Positions 17,088 to 25,824 of a stretch of 42,978 nt of DNA are shown piece by piece. Source of the stretch: a virus; IMG/VR virus record IMGVR_UViG_3300027710_000046, positions 1 to 42,978 of that record; one strand, given 5' to 3'. The notes under the pieces were generated by a model, which saw nothing but the letters and a program-made list of their open reading frames with translations, did no database searches and was not told the DNA's origin. The number at the start of each line of letters is the position of its first letter. The stretch's first letter is position 1. A program made the position numbers and the translations under genes.

Positions 17088-18653
17088 ATGCAATTATTTG
17101 GATTCGAGATAACACGTAAAACTGAAAAAGAGGTCGGAGCTGTAGTAACTCCGATCTCTGATGACGGCTCAACAGTTGTATCTTCCAATGCCACTTCCTA
17201 TTATGGAATGGTTATGGATTTGGATACCATTGTTAAGAATGAGAACGATTTAATTAGACGTTATCGTGATACAGCAATGTACGCTGATTGCGATGCAGCC
17301 ATTGAAGACATTGTAAATGAAGCAATCATTTCAGAGTCTGATGATCAAGCTGTAAAGATTAACTTAGATAAAGTTAAGTTGTCTGAGTCTATTAAAAATA
17401 AGATTCGTGCAGAGTTTGACGAAATCTTACGTTTATATAATTTCGATGATAAAGGTCACGAAATTTTCCGTCAGTGGTATATTGATGGGCGTAGTTATTA
17501 CAATATTCTTTTGGATGTTGAGAATCCAAAAGCTGGAATTCAAGAATTGCGTTATGTGGATCCTAGAAAGATTCGCAAGATTAAAAATGTGGAAAAGAAA
17601 CGCAACCCACAAGGTATTGATATCGCTGTAAAGACTGAAGAGTATTACATTTACAACGATAAAGGAATCACTGAGGCACAAGTTGGTGGTGTTAAACTGT
17701 CTGTTGATTCTATTGTCTACTGTCCTTCTGGATATGTAGACCACAATTCAGGTTTAATGCTTTCGTATTTACACAAAGCTATTAAGCCAACCAATCAATT
17801 AAAGATGATTGAAGATGCGGTTGTTATTTACCGTATTAGTCGTGCTCCAGAACGTAGAGTGTTTTATGTTGATGTTGGTAACTTGCCTAAATTAAAGGCT
17901 GAGCAATACGTTAATGATATTATGAACAAGTTTAAAAATAAAATTGTTTATGATGCAACTACTGGTGAAACACGTGACGATCGTCGCCATCTATCAATGA
18001 TGGAAGATTTCTGGATGCCACGTCGTGAAGGTGGTAAGGGTACTGAAATTACCACATTACCAGGTGGACAGAATTTGGGTGACATTCAAGACATTCAATA
18101 CTTCCAACAGAAGTTATATCAAGCATTGAATGTTCCACTATCAAGATTACAACCATCAACTGGGTTTGCACTTGGTAGATCTACTGAAATTACACGTGAT
18201 GAAATTAAGTTTAATAAATTTATCCAACGTGTACGTAAAAAGTTTAGTACCCTATTTGGTGCAGCATTACGTGTTCAGTTGATTGCAAAGAATATTATTA
18301 AGCCAGAAGAATGGAAAGGCTTAGAGCAGTTAATACAGTATGATTATCAGCAAGACAATAACTTTGCTGAATTAAAAGACAATGAACTTTTAATACAACG
18401 TGTAACTGCCCTGACTCAAATGGAACCATTCATTGGTAGATTTTATTCTGCCAAGTGGATTCGTAAAAATGTATTACATCAAACTGACGATGAGATCGAA
18501 CAGTTGGATAAAGAAATGCAAGAAGATCGTGATACAGCTTTTGATGATGCTGAACACAAAGGTGCACTTGCTGGTACTACTCAAGTAGCACAACAGAAAG
18601 AATTATCAGATAATGGATTTGGTGGTGATGAACAATCACCTAATGCACAATAA
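17088..18653 (+). CDS. gp20: Portal vertex protein gp20
   Basis: A 521-residue portal subunit, close to T4 gp20 (524). Recognisable parts are YRDTAMYADCDAAIEDIVNEAI near the start, RQWYIDGRSYYNILLD, LRYVDPRKIRKIKNVEK, YLHKAIKPTNQLKMIEDAVVIYRISRAPERRVFYVDVGNLPK, and STEITRDEIKFNKFIQRVRKKF. The dodecameric portal nucleates prohead assembly and docks the terminase. A 9-bp hairpin (17131-17157) falls within its first 25 codons. The ribosome site before the ATG is weak (no clear GGAG). Followed after 10 bases by gp67. Confidence 0.97.
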   Translation: MQLFGFEITRKTEKEVGAVVTPISDDGSTVVSSNATSYYGMVMDLDTIVKNENDLIRRYRDTAMYADCDAAIEDIVNEAIISESDDQAVKINLDKVKLSESIKNKIRAEFDEILRLYNFDDKGHEIFRQWYIDGRSYYNILLDVENPKAGIQELRYVDPRKIRKIKNVEKKRNPQGIDIAVKTEEYYIYNDKGITEAQVGGVKLSVDSIVYCPSGYVDHNSGLMLSYLHKAIKPTNQLKMIEDAVVIYRISRAPERRVFYVDVGNLPKLKAEQYVNDIMNKFKNKIVYDATTGETRDDRRHLSMMEDFWMPRREGGKGTEITTLPGGQNLGDIQDIQYFQQKLYQALNVPLSRLQPSTGFALGRSTEITRDEIKFNKFIQRVRKKFSTLFGAALRVQLIAKNIIKPEEWKGLEQLIQYDYQQDNNFAELKDNELLIQRVTALTQMEPFIGRFYSAKWIRKNVLHQTDDEIEQLDKEMQEDRDTAFDDAEHKGALAGTTQVAQQKELSDNGFGGDEQSPNAQ

Positions 18654-18663
18654 GGAGATGAAA

Positions 18664-18873
18664 ATGACAGAATCAGTAAAGAACTTAATTAACGCAATAT
18701 CAGCAGGGGATGCTGTTGAAACTGAAAATGCGTTTCAATTAGCAATCGCAGATAAGATTTCAGCCAGACTTGATGATATGAAGATTGAAGTTGCAAAGGG
18801 TATGTTTGCGCAACAAGATTCAGCTGAAGCTGAACAAGAAGTAGAACAAGAAACTCAAACTACAGAAGAATAA
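18664..18873 (+). CDS. gp67: Prohead core protein gp67
   Basis: A 69-residue protein starting at the ATG preceded by AAGGAGATGAAA; an upstream in-frame start inside gp20 is unlikely. The order 20-67-68-21 matches T4. The layout also matches T4 gp67 (80 residues): a short helical N-terminus (LINAISAGDAVETENAFQLAIADKI) then an acidic tail (EAEQEVEQETQTTEE). It is a minor scaffold-core component needed for correct prohead shape and is cut by gp21. Its stop overlaps the next start by one base. Confidence 0.88.
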   Translation: MTESVKNLINAISAGDAVETENAFQLAIADKISARLDDMKIEVAKGMFAQQDSAEAEQEVEQETQTTEE

Positions 18874-19301
18874 TGCATTACTCTAAGTTTATCAAAAGTA
18901 TTAATTCTTCTGCTGCTCCAGTAGTAGCCGAAGAAACTACACTTGATGAAATAATCAAAGAGTCGTACGAAGATATTGAAGATGGTCGAATCGCTACTAT
19001 CATACGAGAACACCACGATATTAAAGTTACAAATACGTTAATAGAATCATACAGAGAATTAGCTGCTTCTAAAATATTTACCGTTGATCCAATCGTACAA
19101 GAAATTAGAAAATTAAACAAATTAGATTCGATCGTTGAAAATAAGATTCACTACACTTTGAATGATAATTCTGTTGTTGCAATAAATGAAGGTACACAAG
19201 AAGTCCTAAATAATTTATTGTCAAAAGATAAAGAAGTTATTGAGTACATGCGAGAAAGCAAGAGTAATTTCTTTTATGTGCTTAAGAAAATTAAGGAATA
19301 A
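18873..19301 (+). CDS. gp68: Prohead core protein gp68
   Basis: A 142-residue protein, almost the exact length of T4 gp68 (141) and in the same place between gp67 and gp21. It begins MHYSKFIKSI and contains helical stretches such as DTNTLIESYRELAASKIF-like VTNTLIESYRELAASK and FTVDPIVQEIRKLNK. The end SKSNFFYVLKKIKE is basic. gp68 is a prohead core protein affecting head form. The start is coupled to gp67 by TAATG. The call depends on synteny and length more than on motif identity. Confidence 0.85.
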   Translation: MHYSKFIKSINSSAAPVVAEETTLDEIIKESYEDIEDGRIATIIREHHDIKVTNTLIESYRELAASKIFTVDPIVQEIRKLNKLDSIVENKIHYTLNDNSVVAINEGTQEVLNNLLSKDKEVIEYMRESKSNFFYVLKKIKE

Positions 19302-19303
19302 AG

Positions 19304-19735
19304 ATGGCATTAACTAAAACCATATTAAAGATGACAGAGACAGAAACTGTCGTTAAGGTTGCTGGTGCTGCTGGATCAGCCACTATTGACTTGCAAACAG
19401 ATTTAGTTGACACAAATCAAGCTACATCAGGTGCAACTCAAACAGTTACTATTACTGGTGTTCGCTGGAATGGTGAACTTAGTAATACCCTTAATATAAC
19501 AAGAAATAGCATAAGAGTACTTACTCTGCCAACTGAGTTGGGTGATTACATTGCGTTTGATGGTCAAGAAATGCCACCAGAAAATACTGAAGCTACTTCT
19601 GATATTGTAATCAGTCAAACTGGCACTGGTCAAGTAGAATTGTATTTAAAACTACGTAAAGTTTCTGGTTATGCACCTAAGGTTGAAACCACACAATTCA
19701 GCGTCTATGATGACGTTAATACAGTAGGAAGCTAA
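19304..19735 (+). CDS. Putative head decoration / structural protein
   Basis: A 143-residue beta-rich protein inserted between gp68 and gp21, where T4 has no gene. Segments such as LTKTILKMTETETVVKVAGAAGSATIDLQTDL and ITGVRWNGELSNTLNITRNSIRVLTLP resemble a structural protein repeatedly found beside capsid genes of marine phages of different families. It may decorate or reinforce the capsid. It is embedded in the head operon with two-base spacing on each side, so it is expressed late. No T4 equivalent recognised. Confidence 0.65.
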   Translation: MALTKTILKMTETETVVKVAGAAGSATIDLQTDLVDTNQATSGATQTVTITGVRWNGELSNTLNITRNSIRVLTLPTELGDYIAFDGQEMPPENTEATSDIVISQTGTGQVELYLKLRKVSGYAPKVETTQFSVYDDVNTVGS

Positions 19736-19736
19736 A

Positions 19737-20390
19737 ATGAGACTAATCAAAGAAGTTTTCGACACAACAAACGTAATCGTTGAATCGAAGCTAGGTAAAC
19801 CAAAACAATATTTTATTGAAGGTGTTTTCCTTCAATCTGAATTGCAAAACCGTAACGGACGTATGTATCCAGAGAAAATTATGGATAAAGAAGTTAGCCG
19901 TTATATGGAAAGTTATGTTGCCAAGAATCGTGCTTATGGAGAACTAGGTCATCCAGATTCACCTTCTATTAATTTAGATCGTGTTTCTCACTTGATCGTA
20001 GATCTACGTAAAGAAGGCACTAACTACATCGGTCGAGCAAAAATTTTAGATACTCCAATGGGTCAAATCGCCAAAGGTCTTTTAGATGGTGGTGCTAACC
20101 TTGGTGTTTCTAGTCGAGCACTTGGTTCTTTACAAATGAACAAAGAAGGTGTTCAAGTGGTACAAGACGACTTCATGCTGTCAACAGCAGCAGATATCGT
20201 TGCGGACCCATCCGCTCCAGATGCTTTCGTTCAAGGTATTATGGAAAGCAAAGAGTGGGTATTTGTTGATGGAAAGTTTGTGGAGAAGCATATTGAAGAG
20301 GCACGTAAGAGTATTATGAAAGCCACTTCCAAGAATCTAGATGAAGCGAAAATACTCGCTTTTCAGAATTTTCTGAGAGAAATCAGATAA
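19737..20390 (+). CDS. gp21: Prohead maturation protease gp21
   Basis: A 217-residue serine protease of the herpesvirus-assemblin-like U9 type, close in length to T4 gp21 (212). The catalytic His is in YGELGHPDSPSINLDRVSH (H72) and the catalytic Ser in LGVSSRALGS (S125 or S126). The N-terminus LQNRNGRMYPEKIM is also typical. It cleaves core proteins, scaffold gp22 and the capsid protein in the prohead, then itself. It ends just before a late promoter pair driving gp22-gp23. Confidence 0.95.
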   Translation: MRLIKEVFDTTNVIVESKLGKPKQYFIEGVFLQSELQNRNGRMYPEKIMDKEVSRYMESYVAKNRAYGELGHPDSPSINLDRVSHLIVDLRKEGTNYIGRAKILDTPMGQIAKGLLDGGANLGVSSRALGSLQMNKEGVQVVQDDFMLSTAADIVADPSAPDAFVQGIMESKEWVFVDGKFVEKHIEEARKSIMKATSKNLDEAKILAFQNFLREIR

Positions 20391-20400
20391 ATAATAAATA
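20386..20400 (+). promoter_or_regulatory. Tandem late promoters before scaffold and capsid genes
   Basis: GATAAATA (20386-20393) and AATAAATA (20393-20400), each one base from TATAAATA, overlap the end of gp21. They sit 35-50 bases before the gp22 ATG, which has a TTAGGAGAAA ribosome site. Tandem boxes suit the high demand for scaffold and capsid. Confidence 0.6.
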
Positions 20401-20434
20401 ATTACATAGAACTAATCCAGTTAGGAGAAAAACG

Positions 20435-21352
20435 ATGTCAATCGAACAAAAAATCGCTGAGCTTCTTGCAGAATCTAAAGCTGCTCAATTAGAAGAACAA
20501 ATTACTGAAGAGACTACTGAAGAAGTAGTATCAGAAGAAGTTGTTGAAGAAATTGCACAAGAACTCGATGAAGCAAAAAAGAAAGAAGTTTGCGAAGACG
20601 AGGAACTTAAAGAAGAAGAACTTACTGTTGACGTGTCAGCTGATGTTGCTGCACTAATCAATGGCGAAGAACTTACTGAAGAATTTAAAACTAAAGCTGC
20701 TACTATTTTTGAAGCAGCAGTAGTTAATCGAGTAAAGCAAGAAGTTGCTAAACTTGAAGAAGAATACGCAGCTCTTTTAATCAAAGAGTCTGAAGAAATT
20801 GCAGAGGGTCTTATTGAAAAGGTTGATGGATATCTCGACTACGTTGTCGAGCAGTGGATTGCACAGAATGAACTAGCCCTTGAGCATGGTATGAAGTCCG
20901 AAATCCTAGAAGGATTTGTTGCTGGACTAAAAGGTCTTTTCGAAGAACATTATATCGATATTCCTGAAGAGAAATTCGACGTAGTGGGCGTAATGGAAAG
21001 TACTATTGAAGAACTAGAAACTAAGTTAAATGAGCAAGTTGCTGCTAATGTTGAGCTAAACAAAACTGTTGGCGAAATGAAGCGTAGCGAGATCGTTGAG
21101 ACAGCCTGTGAAGGTTTATCTGATACTGAAGTTGAGAAGTTCAAAGGTCTAGCTGAAGAGTTAGCATATGAAGATGTTGAAACTTTTACTACTAAAGTTC
21201 AAACTATTCGTGAAAGCTACTTCACTACCAAAGCACAATCAGATGTTGCATCTGTAGTTACTGATTCCCCTGTAGAAATGCTTGCTGAAGAAAAGAAATT
21301 AGATCCAGCAATGGCACAATACTTGGCAGCAATTAATCAGTTCAAAAAATAA
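20435..21352 (+). CDS. gp22: Prohead scaffold (core) protein gp22
   Basis: A 305-residue, very Glu-rich, almost entirely helical protein, longer than T4 gp22 (269). Residues 15-65 are an acidic run rich in EE pairs. The middle shows heptad-like helices (AAVVNRVKQEVAKLEEEYAALLIKESEEIAEGLIEKVDGYLDYVVEQWIAQNELALEHGMKSEI), of which EQWIAQNELALE is typical of gp22 in marine T4-like phages. It forms the internal core on which the capsid shell assembles and is degraded by gp21. Confidence 0.93.
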   Translation: MSIEQKIAELLAESKAAQLEEQITEETTEEVVSEEVVEEIAQELDEAKKKEVCEDEELKEEELTVDVSADVAALINGEELTEEFKTKAATIFEAAVVNRVKQEVAKLEEEYAALLIKESEEIAEGLIEKVDGYLDYVVEQWIAQNELALEHGMKSEILEGFVAGLKGLFEEHYIDIPEEKFDVVGVMESTIEELETKLNEQVAANVELNKTVGEMKRSEIVETACEGLSDTEVEKFKGLAEELAYEDVETFTTKVQTIRESYFTTKAQSDVASVVTDSPVEMLAEEKKLDPAMAQYLAAINQFKK

Positions 21353-21375
21353 AATCTTTTTAAAAGGAAACTAAA

Positions 21376-22644
21376 ATGACAACTCGTCAAGAATTAATGG
21401 AAAAATGGGCACCAGTATTAAATGCTGAAGCTGCTCCACAAATTAAAGATCAGTACCGTAGAGAAGTTACTGCTGTTCTTTTAGAGAACCAAGAACGCGA
21501 AGCTGCTAAGCAGAACCAAGTGTTCACTGAAGCTACTCATGCAAACGCTGGTGGTACTGGTGTTGCTTTAGGTGGTGCAGGTACTAACGCAAACATGGCT
21601 GGTTACGATCCAGTTCTTATCAATCTAGTACGTCGTGCTGCTCCACAGATGATCGCTTATGACATCGCTGGTGTTCAGCCAATGACTCAGCCAACTGGCT
21701 TGATCTTTGCAATGAAGAGCAAGTATACTAGCCAAGCTGGCGCAGAAGCATTGTTCAATGAAGCTGATACAGACTTTGCTGGTACAGGTACTCACGCTGG
21801 TGCAAACCCAGTTGACGGTACTTATACTACTGGTACTGGTATGTCTACTGATACTGCTGAAGGTCTTGGCGATAGCACTGCTTTCGGTCAAATGGCTTTC
21901 TCTATCGAGAAGACTACTGTAACTGCTAAGACACGTGCTTTGAAAGCAGAATACACTGTTGAATTGGCTCAAGACTTACAAGCTGTTCACGGTCTAAACG
22001 CTGAAGCTGAACTAAGCAACATCCTTTCAACAGAAATCACTGCTGAATTGAACCGTGAAGTTGTACGTACTGTTTACACTGCTGCTAAAGTTGGTGCTGA
22101 AATCGGTACTGCTACTGCTGGTACTTTTGACCTTGACGTTGACGCAAATGGTCGTTGGTCTGTTGAGAAGTTCAAAGGTCTATTGTTCCAAATCGAACGT
22201 GAAGCAAACGCTATTGCCCAGACTACTCGTCGTGGCCGTGGTAACTTCATCATCTGTTCTTCTGACGTAGCTTCTGCTTTGGCAATGGCTGGCGTACTTG
22301 ACTATGCTCCTGCATTGTCAACTGGTTTGAACGTAGATGAGGCTTCTACTACTTTCGCTGGTGTTCTAAATGGTAAGTACAAAGTATATGTTGACCCATA
22401 TTCTGCTAACCAATCTGCTAGCCAGTTCTTTGTAGTTGGTTACAAAGGTACTTCTGCGTTTGACGCTGGTTTGTTCTATTGCCCATACGTTCCACTACAG
22501 AAAGTAAACGCAATTGATCCAAACACTTTCCAGCCAAAAATTGGCTTCAAGACTCGCTACGGTATGGTTGCAAACCCATTCACTAGCTTGTCTTCAGGTG
22601 CTAACATCTATTACCGTAAAGTTAAAGTTACTAACATTATGTAA
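21376..22644 (+). CDS. gp23: Major capsid protein gp23
   Basis: A 422-residue HK97-fold capsid protein, clearly shorter than T4 gp23 (521), as is usual in marine relatives. Diagnostic stretches are GYDPVLINLVRRAAPQMIAYDIAGVQPMTQPTGLIFAMK, AELSNILSTEITAELNREVVRTVY, RGRGNFIICSSDVASALAMAGVLDY and FYCPYVPLQ. A likely gp21 cleavage site is VFTE/A at residues 49-53, removing an N-terminal peptide of about 52 residues. AAAGGAA ribosome site. A strong terminator follows. There is no separate vertex gene (gp24) beside it in this window. Confidence 0.97.
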   Translation: MTTRQELMEKWAPVLNAEAAPQIKDQYRREVTAVLLENQEREAAKQNQVFTEATHANAGGTGVALGGAGTNANMAGYDPVLINLVRRAAPQMIAYDIAGVQPMTQPTGLIFAMKSKYTSQAGAEALFNEADTDFAGTGTHAGANPVDGTYTTGTGMSTDTAEGLGDSTAFGQMAFSIEKTTVTAKTRALKAEYTVELAQDLQAVHGLNAEAELSNILSTEITAELNREVVRTVYTAAKVGAEIGTATAGTFDLDVDANGRWSVEKFKGLLFQIEREANAIAQTTRRGRGNFIICSSDVASALAMAGVLDYAPALSTGLNVDEASTTFAGVLNGKYKVYVDPYSANQSASQFFVVGYKGTSAFDAGLFYCPYVPLQKVNAIDPNTFQPKIGFKTRYGMVANPFTSLSSGANIYYRKVKVTNIM

Positions 22645-22690
22645 TTCATAATGTTGGTTTCATAGAAACTGACGATAAGAAGCAGTGTTT

Positions 22691-22720
22691 AAGGGGAACA
22701 GAAATGTTCCCCTTTTTTAT
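22691..22720 (+). terminator. Strong intrinsic terminator after gp23
   Basis: AAGGGGAACA / TGTTCCCCTT form a perfect 10-bp stem with a GAAA tetraloop (22701-22704), followed by TTTTAT. It closes the head operon. Confidence 0.93.
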
Positions 22721-22724
22721 TTGT

Positions 22725-22732
22725 CCTAAATA
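22725..22732 (+). promoter_or_regulatory. Late promoter for the second tube-like gene
   Basis: CCTAAATA directly after the gp23 terminator and 20 bases before the next ATG. A single virion-type gene lies behind it, so it should be an independent late unit. Confidence 0.55.
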
Positions 22733-22751
22733 AAAGAAACGAGAACTGACT

Positions 22752-23288
22752 ATGACCAACAGAACATTAAGTTGCCCGATTCCTGATAACATTTCACCAT
22801 TGTCACCAAATGGGTTTCAGTTTGGCATTCAAAAATTACCACAACTTAGCTTCTTTTGCCAACAGGTAAATCTTCCAGGAATTACATTGGGATCACCAGA
22901 GTTTGGTAACCCATTTAACGTTGCACCAATTCCAGGTGATACGCTAACGTATGATACTTTATCTGTTCAGTTTTTGGTTGATGAAAATATGTCCAATTAT
23001 AAAGCAATATATAATTGGGTAGTTGCACTGGGTTTCCCAGAAACATATGAGCAATACTTGACTTTAATAAGTGGTGCTGATATTAATAGTTTAAGTGAAC
23101 TTGCAAAGAATTATTCCGATGCATCTTTAACAATATTGGGTGCGTCAAATAATCCTGTGCAAACAATTGAATTCTACGATTTGTTTCCTGTAACTATTGA
23201 CTCATTAATGTTTCAGTCAACAAACCAAGACGTGCAATACTTAGTTGGGAATGCAACTTTTAGATACGCTTATTATAAATTTTTGTAA
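22752..23288 (+). CDS. Tail-tube-like virion protein (second gp19-type paralogue)
   Basis: A 178-residue protein. Its N-terminal half, FQFGIQKLPQLSFFCQQVNLPGITLGSPEFGNPFNVAPIPGDTLTYDTLSVQFLVDENMSNYKAIYNWVVALGFP, has the tail tube/baseplate tube layout: a VNLPGI loop, then PIPGDTLTYDTLSVQFLVDE, then a NYKAIYNWV helix. This is distinct from the gp19 gene at 16475. Similar proteins in marine T4-like phages are annotated as virion structural proteins; a baseplate tube initiator (gp54- or gp48-like) or tube terminator role is plausible. It stands alone between a terminator and an early promoter. Confidence 0.75.
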   Translation: MTNRTLSCPIPDNISPLSPNGFQFGIQKLPQLSFFCQQVNLPGITLGSPEFGNPFNVAPIPGDTLTYDTLSVQFLVDENMSNYKAIYNWVVALGFPETYEQYLTLISGADINSLSELAKNYSDASLTILGASNNPVQTIEFYDLFPVTIDSLMFQSTNQDVQYLVGNATFRYAYYKFL

Positions 23289-23293
23289 AATAC

Positions 23294-23322
23294 TTGCTTT
23301 AAATTGCAAGGTGTAGTATAAT
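23294..23322 (+). promoter_or_regulatory. Sigma70-type promoter for uvsY-uvsW
   Basis: TTGCTT, a 17-base spacer and a perfect TATAAT, ending 26 bases before the uvsY ATG. First of a family of look-alike promoters in this window. Confidence 0.85.
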
Positions 23323-23348
23323 GATAGTTATGTCCATGTGAGGAAATT

Positions 23349-23786
23349 ATGACTTTAAATGAATTGCAAGAAATGTGGGAAACTGATGCTGGGATAGATG
23401 ATAACTATCTTGGTGAAAGTTCTGTCGCCACTCCAAAACTCCACGCCAAATATATCAAACTGCTTGTCGGTGCAAAACTCAAGCACACTAAACTTCAATC
23501 AGATTATTTGCTACTGCGCAAAAACAAATTTCGTTTATATCGTGGCGAGTTATCTCGTGATGAATTAACAAATCTTGGTTGGGCTCAGTGGCAAGGTGTT
23601 AAGCCATTGAAGAATGAGATGGATGAATTTTTACAAGGTGACTCTGAGTTAGTCACTATTAAAGTAAAGATTGATTATCTTGAAACAATGATTTATTTTT
23701 TAGAATCCGTTCTAGGTCAAATCAAAGCCAGAGACTGGCAGATTAAAACTGCCGTGGAATGGAAACGATTCTTAGCTGGTATGTAA
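23349..23786 (+). CDS. uvsY: Recombination mediator UvsY
   Basis: A 145-residue, mostly helical protein, similar in size to T4 UvsY (137). Shared layout: MTLNELQEMWETDAGIDDNYLGESS at the start (T4: MRLEDLQEELKKDVFIDSTKL), a central basic LRKNKFRLYRGELSRDE segment, and the end LGQIKARDWQIKTAVEWKRFLAGM (T4: LDAIKSRGFAIKHIQDMRAFEAGK). UvsY loads the UvsX recombinase on ssDNA covered by gp32. It is directly coupled to uvsW through TAATG, as expected for a recombination operon. UvsX itself is not in this window. Confidence 0.92.
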   Translation: MTLNELQEMWETDAGIDDNYLGESSVATPKLHAKYIKLLVGAKLKHTKLQSDYLLLRKNKFRLYRGELSRDELTNLGWAQWQGVKPLKNEMDEFLQGDSELVTIKVKIDYLETMIYFLESVLGQIKARDWQIKTAVEWKRFLAGM

Positions 23787-25267
23787 TGATAAAAATTGAA
23801 AAACTAGACGAAGTCTATGTAAGAGTTTTTAGTGAAGGTTCAATTGAACAAGAACTATCAGACTTCTTTACGTATGAATATCCAGGTGCTAAATTTACAC
23901 CACAGTTCCGTGCTAGATTGTGGGATGGTAAAGTACGTTTATACGATCAAATACGTAAAACCCTTTATGTTGGTCTAGTATCATACGTTGAAGAGTTTGC
24001 CACCCGCAATGGGTATGGTATTCAGTACGTTTCCCCAATACACAAAACAAATAATATTACTGCAGATCAAGTGCAAGATTACGCTGCTGCATTAGAACCA
24101 ATGGGTCACGGTAAACCTATTGAGATACGTGACTACCAAATTGAAGCAGTGCAAACTGCACTAGATCGTGAAAGAGTATTACTACTATCACCAACAGCGT
24201 CAGGTAAGTCATTTATTATTTACACAACAATGCGTTGGCATGTTGAGCAAAACCGCAAGTGTATTATTATTGTTCCAACTACTTCTCTTGTTGAGCAGTT
24301 GTATACTGATTTTGAAGACTATTCCTCAGCAAATGGTTGGGAACCATCTATTCACTGTCAAAAATTATATTCTGGGTTTACAAAAGACTTTACCAAGGAT
24401 GTACTAATTACAACTTGGCAATCAGTTTATCTGCAACCAAAATCTTGGTTTAAACAATTTGATGTTATCTTTGGCGATGAAGCACATCAGTTCAAAGCAA
24501 AGTCCTTAACCACAGTTATGGAAAAGATGGATAATGTTCGTTATCGTATTGGCACAACAGGTACGCTTGATAATAAAAAGATTCATCGTTTAGTTCTTGA
24601 GGGTATGTTTGGTCCAGTGCATCGTGTCACTACAACTAAAGCCCTAATGGAAACCCAGAAGTTAGCCAAGCTAAATATAATGTGCGTGGTTCTTAAGTAT
24701 AATGAAGAGATTCGTAAGGGACGTAAAAATAACACATACCAAGAAGAAATGGATTGGCTTGTTTCTTGTGAACCAAGAAATAAATTTATCCGAAACTTGG
24801 CAGTAAAGTCTAAAGGTAATACGCTGGTACTTTTTCAATACGTTGAAAAACACGGCAAAGTCCTGTACGATCTTATCAAAGAAAAAGTTCATTCTGAAAG
24901 AAAAGTATTTTTCGTTTACGGTGGAACTGAGACTTCAGATAGAGAAGCAATAAGACATATTACAGAAGGTGAACCAGATGCTATTATTATTGCATCGTAT
25001 GGAACATTTTCTACTGGAATTAATATACCTTCGATTGAAAACGTAATCTTTGCTAGCCCTTCAAAAAGCAAAATACGTAATCTCCAATCAATAGGTCGTG
25101 GGTTACGTTTAAAAAATGGTAAGACTGAGTGCAACTTATTTGATTTAGCAGATGACTTGCATTGGAAGTCTTGGAAAAACCATACATTAAATCATGCAGC
25201 GGAGCGTTACAAAACATACGCTGAAGAACAATTTGATTTAAAACTAGTAGAGGTTAATTTATGTTGA
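23786..25267 (+). CDS. uvsW: DNA/RNA helicase UvsW
   Basis: A 493-residue superfamily 2 helicase. The ATG overlapping the uvsY stop (TAATG) is preferred to an upstream in-frame start inside uvsY. Residues 1-80 form the UvsW N-terminal domain (FTYEYPGAKFTPQFRARLWDGKVRLYD). Motifs: Walker A SPTASGKS (135-142), DEAH (231-234), motif III GTTGT, and motif VI IGRGLR. UvsW unwinds R-loops and regresses forks, closing origin-type initiation and promoting recombination-driven replication. Its end overlaps the next gene by seven bases. Confidence 0.96.
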   Translation: MIKIEKLDEVYVRVFSEGSIEQELSDFFTYEYPGAKFTPQFRARLWDGKVRLYDQIRKTLYVGLVSYVEEFATRNGYGIQYVSPIHKTNNITADQVQDYAAALEPMGHGKPIEIRDYQIEAVQTALDRERVLLLSPTASGKSFIIYTTMRWHVEQNRKCIIIVPTTSLVEQLYTDFEDYSSANGWEPSIHCQKLYSGFTKDFTKDVLITTWQSVYLQPKSWFKQFDVIFGDEAHQFKAKSLTTVMEKMDNVRYRIGTTGTLDNKKIHRLVLEGMFGPVHRVTTTKALMETQKLAKLNIMCVVLKYNEEIRKGRKNNTYQEEMDWLVSCEPRNKFIRNLAVKSKGNTLVLFQYVEKHGKVLYDLIKEKVHSERKVFFVYGGTETSDREAIRHITEGEPDAIIIASYGTFSTGINIPSIENVIFASPSKSKIRNLQSIGRGLRLKNGKTECNLFDLADDLHWKSWKNHTLNHAAERYKTYAEEQFDLKLVEVNLC

Positions 25268-25734
25268 TGGGCGATGAGCATTACGTTATTGTTAAGTTTA
25301 CTTCAGGTGAACAAGTTATGGCTGTCTTGTTAGAAGAAACTATTGAGGATTTAACTATTGTATATCCAATGCAAATTCGTTTGACTCCTATTCTAGATGC
25401 TGATGGTGCAAGAGAACACGTTACAGCAACTCCTTGGAATAAATTTGCAGATGATCCACAAGTGACAATTAATAAAAGAAATGTTCTCTTTATTAAAAAT
25501 CTCCACCACGTACTGATCCCGCATTATACACGTTTAGTTTCTGAGAATGAAGAAACGCAATTAGTGAATAAAAAAGAAAACAGAGCAGAAGATCTTTCTT
25601 GGGGAGATGAAGAGACACAGGAAGAAGTCGATGCATTAAGCAATGAAGAACTTCTAAAGAGAATAAGAATGCTAGAATCTATTGCGGAGAAGGAAGAAAC
25701 AGTATTCGTTGAAGGAAACGATACAATTCACTAA
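25261..25734 (+). CDS. Putative Sm-like (LSm-fold) small protein
   Basis: A 157-residue protein overlapping the uvsW end. Residues 1-75 read as a five-stranded barrel: HYVIVKFTSGEQVMAVLLEET, LTIVYPMQIRLTPI, VTATPWNKFADDPQVTINKRNVLFIKNLHHVLIPHYTR. The opening hydrophobic-x-FxxGE-x-hhA pattern recalls Sm1 motifs and is shared with the gene at 41935. The remaining half is acidic and helical (SWGDEETQEEVDALSNEELLKRIRMLE). Related proteins occur beside uvsW/gp55 in marine T4-like phages. RNA binding is a guess from fold pattern. Confidence 0.6.
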   Translation: MLMGDEHYVIVKFTSGEQVMAVLLEETIEDLTIVYPMQIRLTPILDADGAREHVTATPWNKFADDPQVTINKRNVLFIKNLHHVLIPHYTRLVSENEETQLVNKKENRAEDLSWGDEETQEEVDALSNEELLKRIRMLESIAEKEETVFVEGNDTIH

Positions 25735-25759
25735 CAGTTCCGATCAACCCTAACACAGT

Positions 25760-25792
25760 GAGTTTACCTGTTTTCAAAATAAAAGTAAACTC
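25760..25792. repeat. Inverted repeat upstream of gp55
   Basis: GAGTTTAC (25760-25767) and GTAAACTC (25785-25792) flank an A/T-rich 17-base centre that can extend the pairing (TTTT with AAAA). GGTAAACT appears again at 25846-25853, overlapping the -10 of the gp55 promoter. It could be an operator or a weak RNA hairpin; there is no T tract after it. Confidence 0.5.
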
Positions 25793-25824
25793 TAATTATA
25801 TTGCAGCAATGCAAAAACTTTTAC

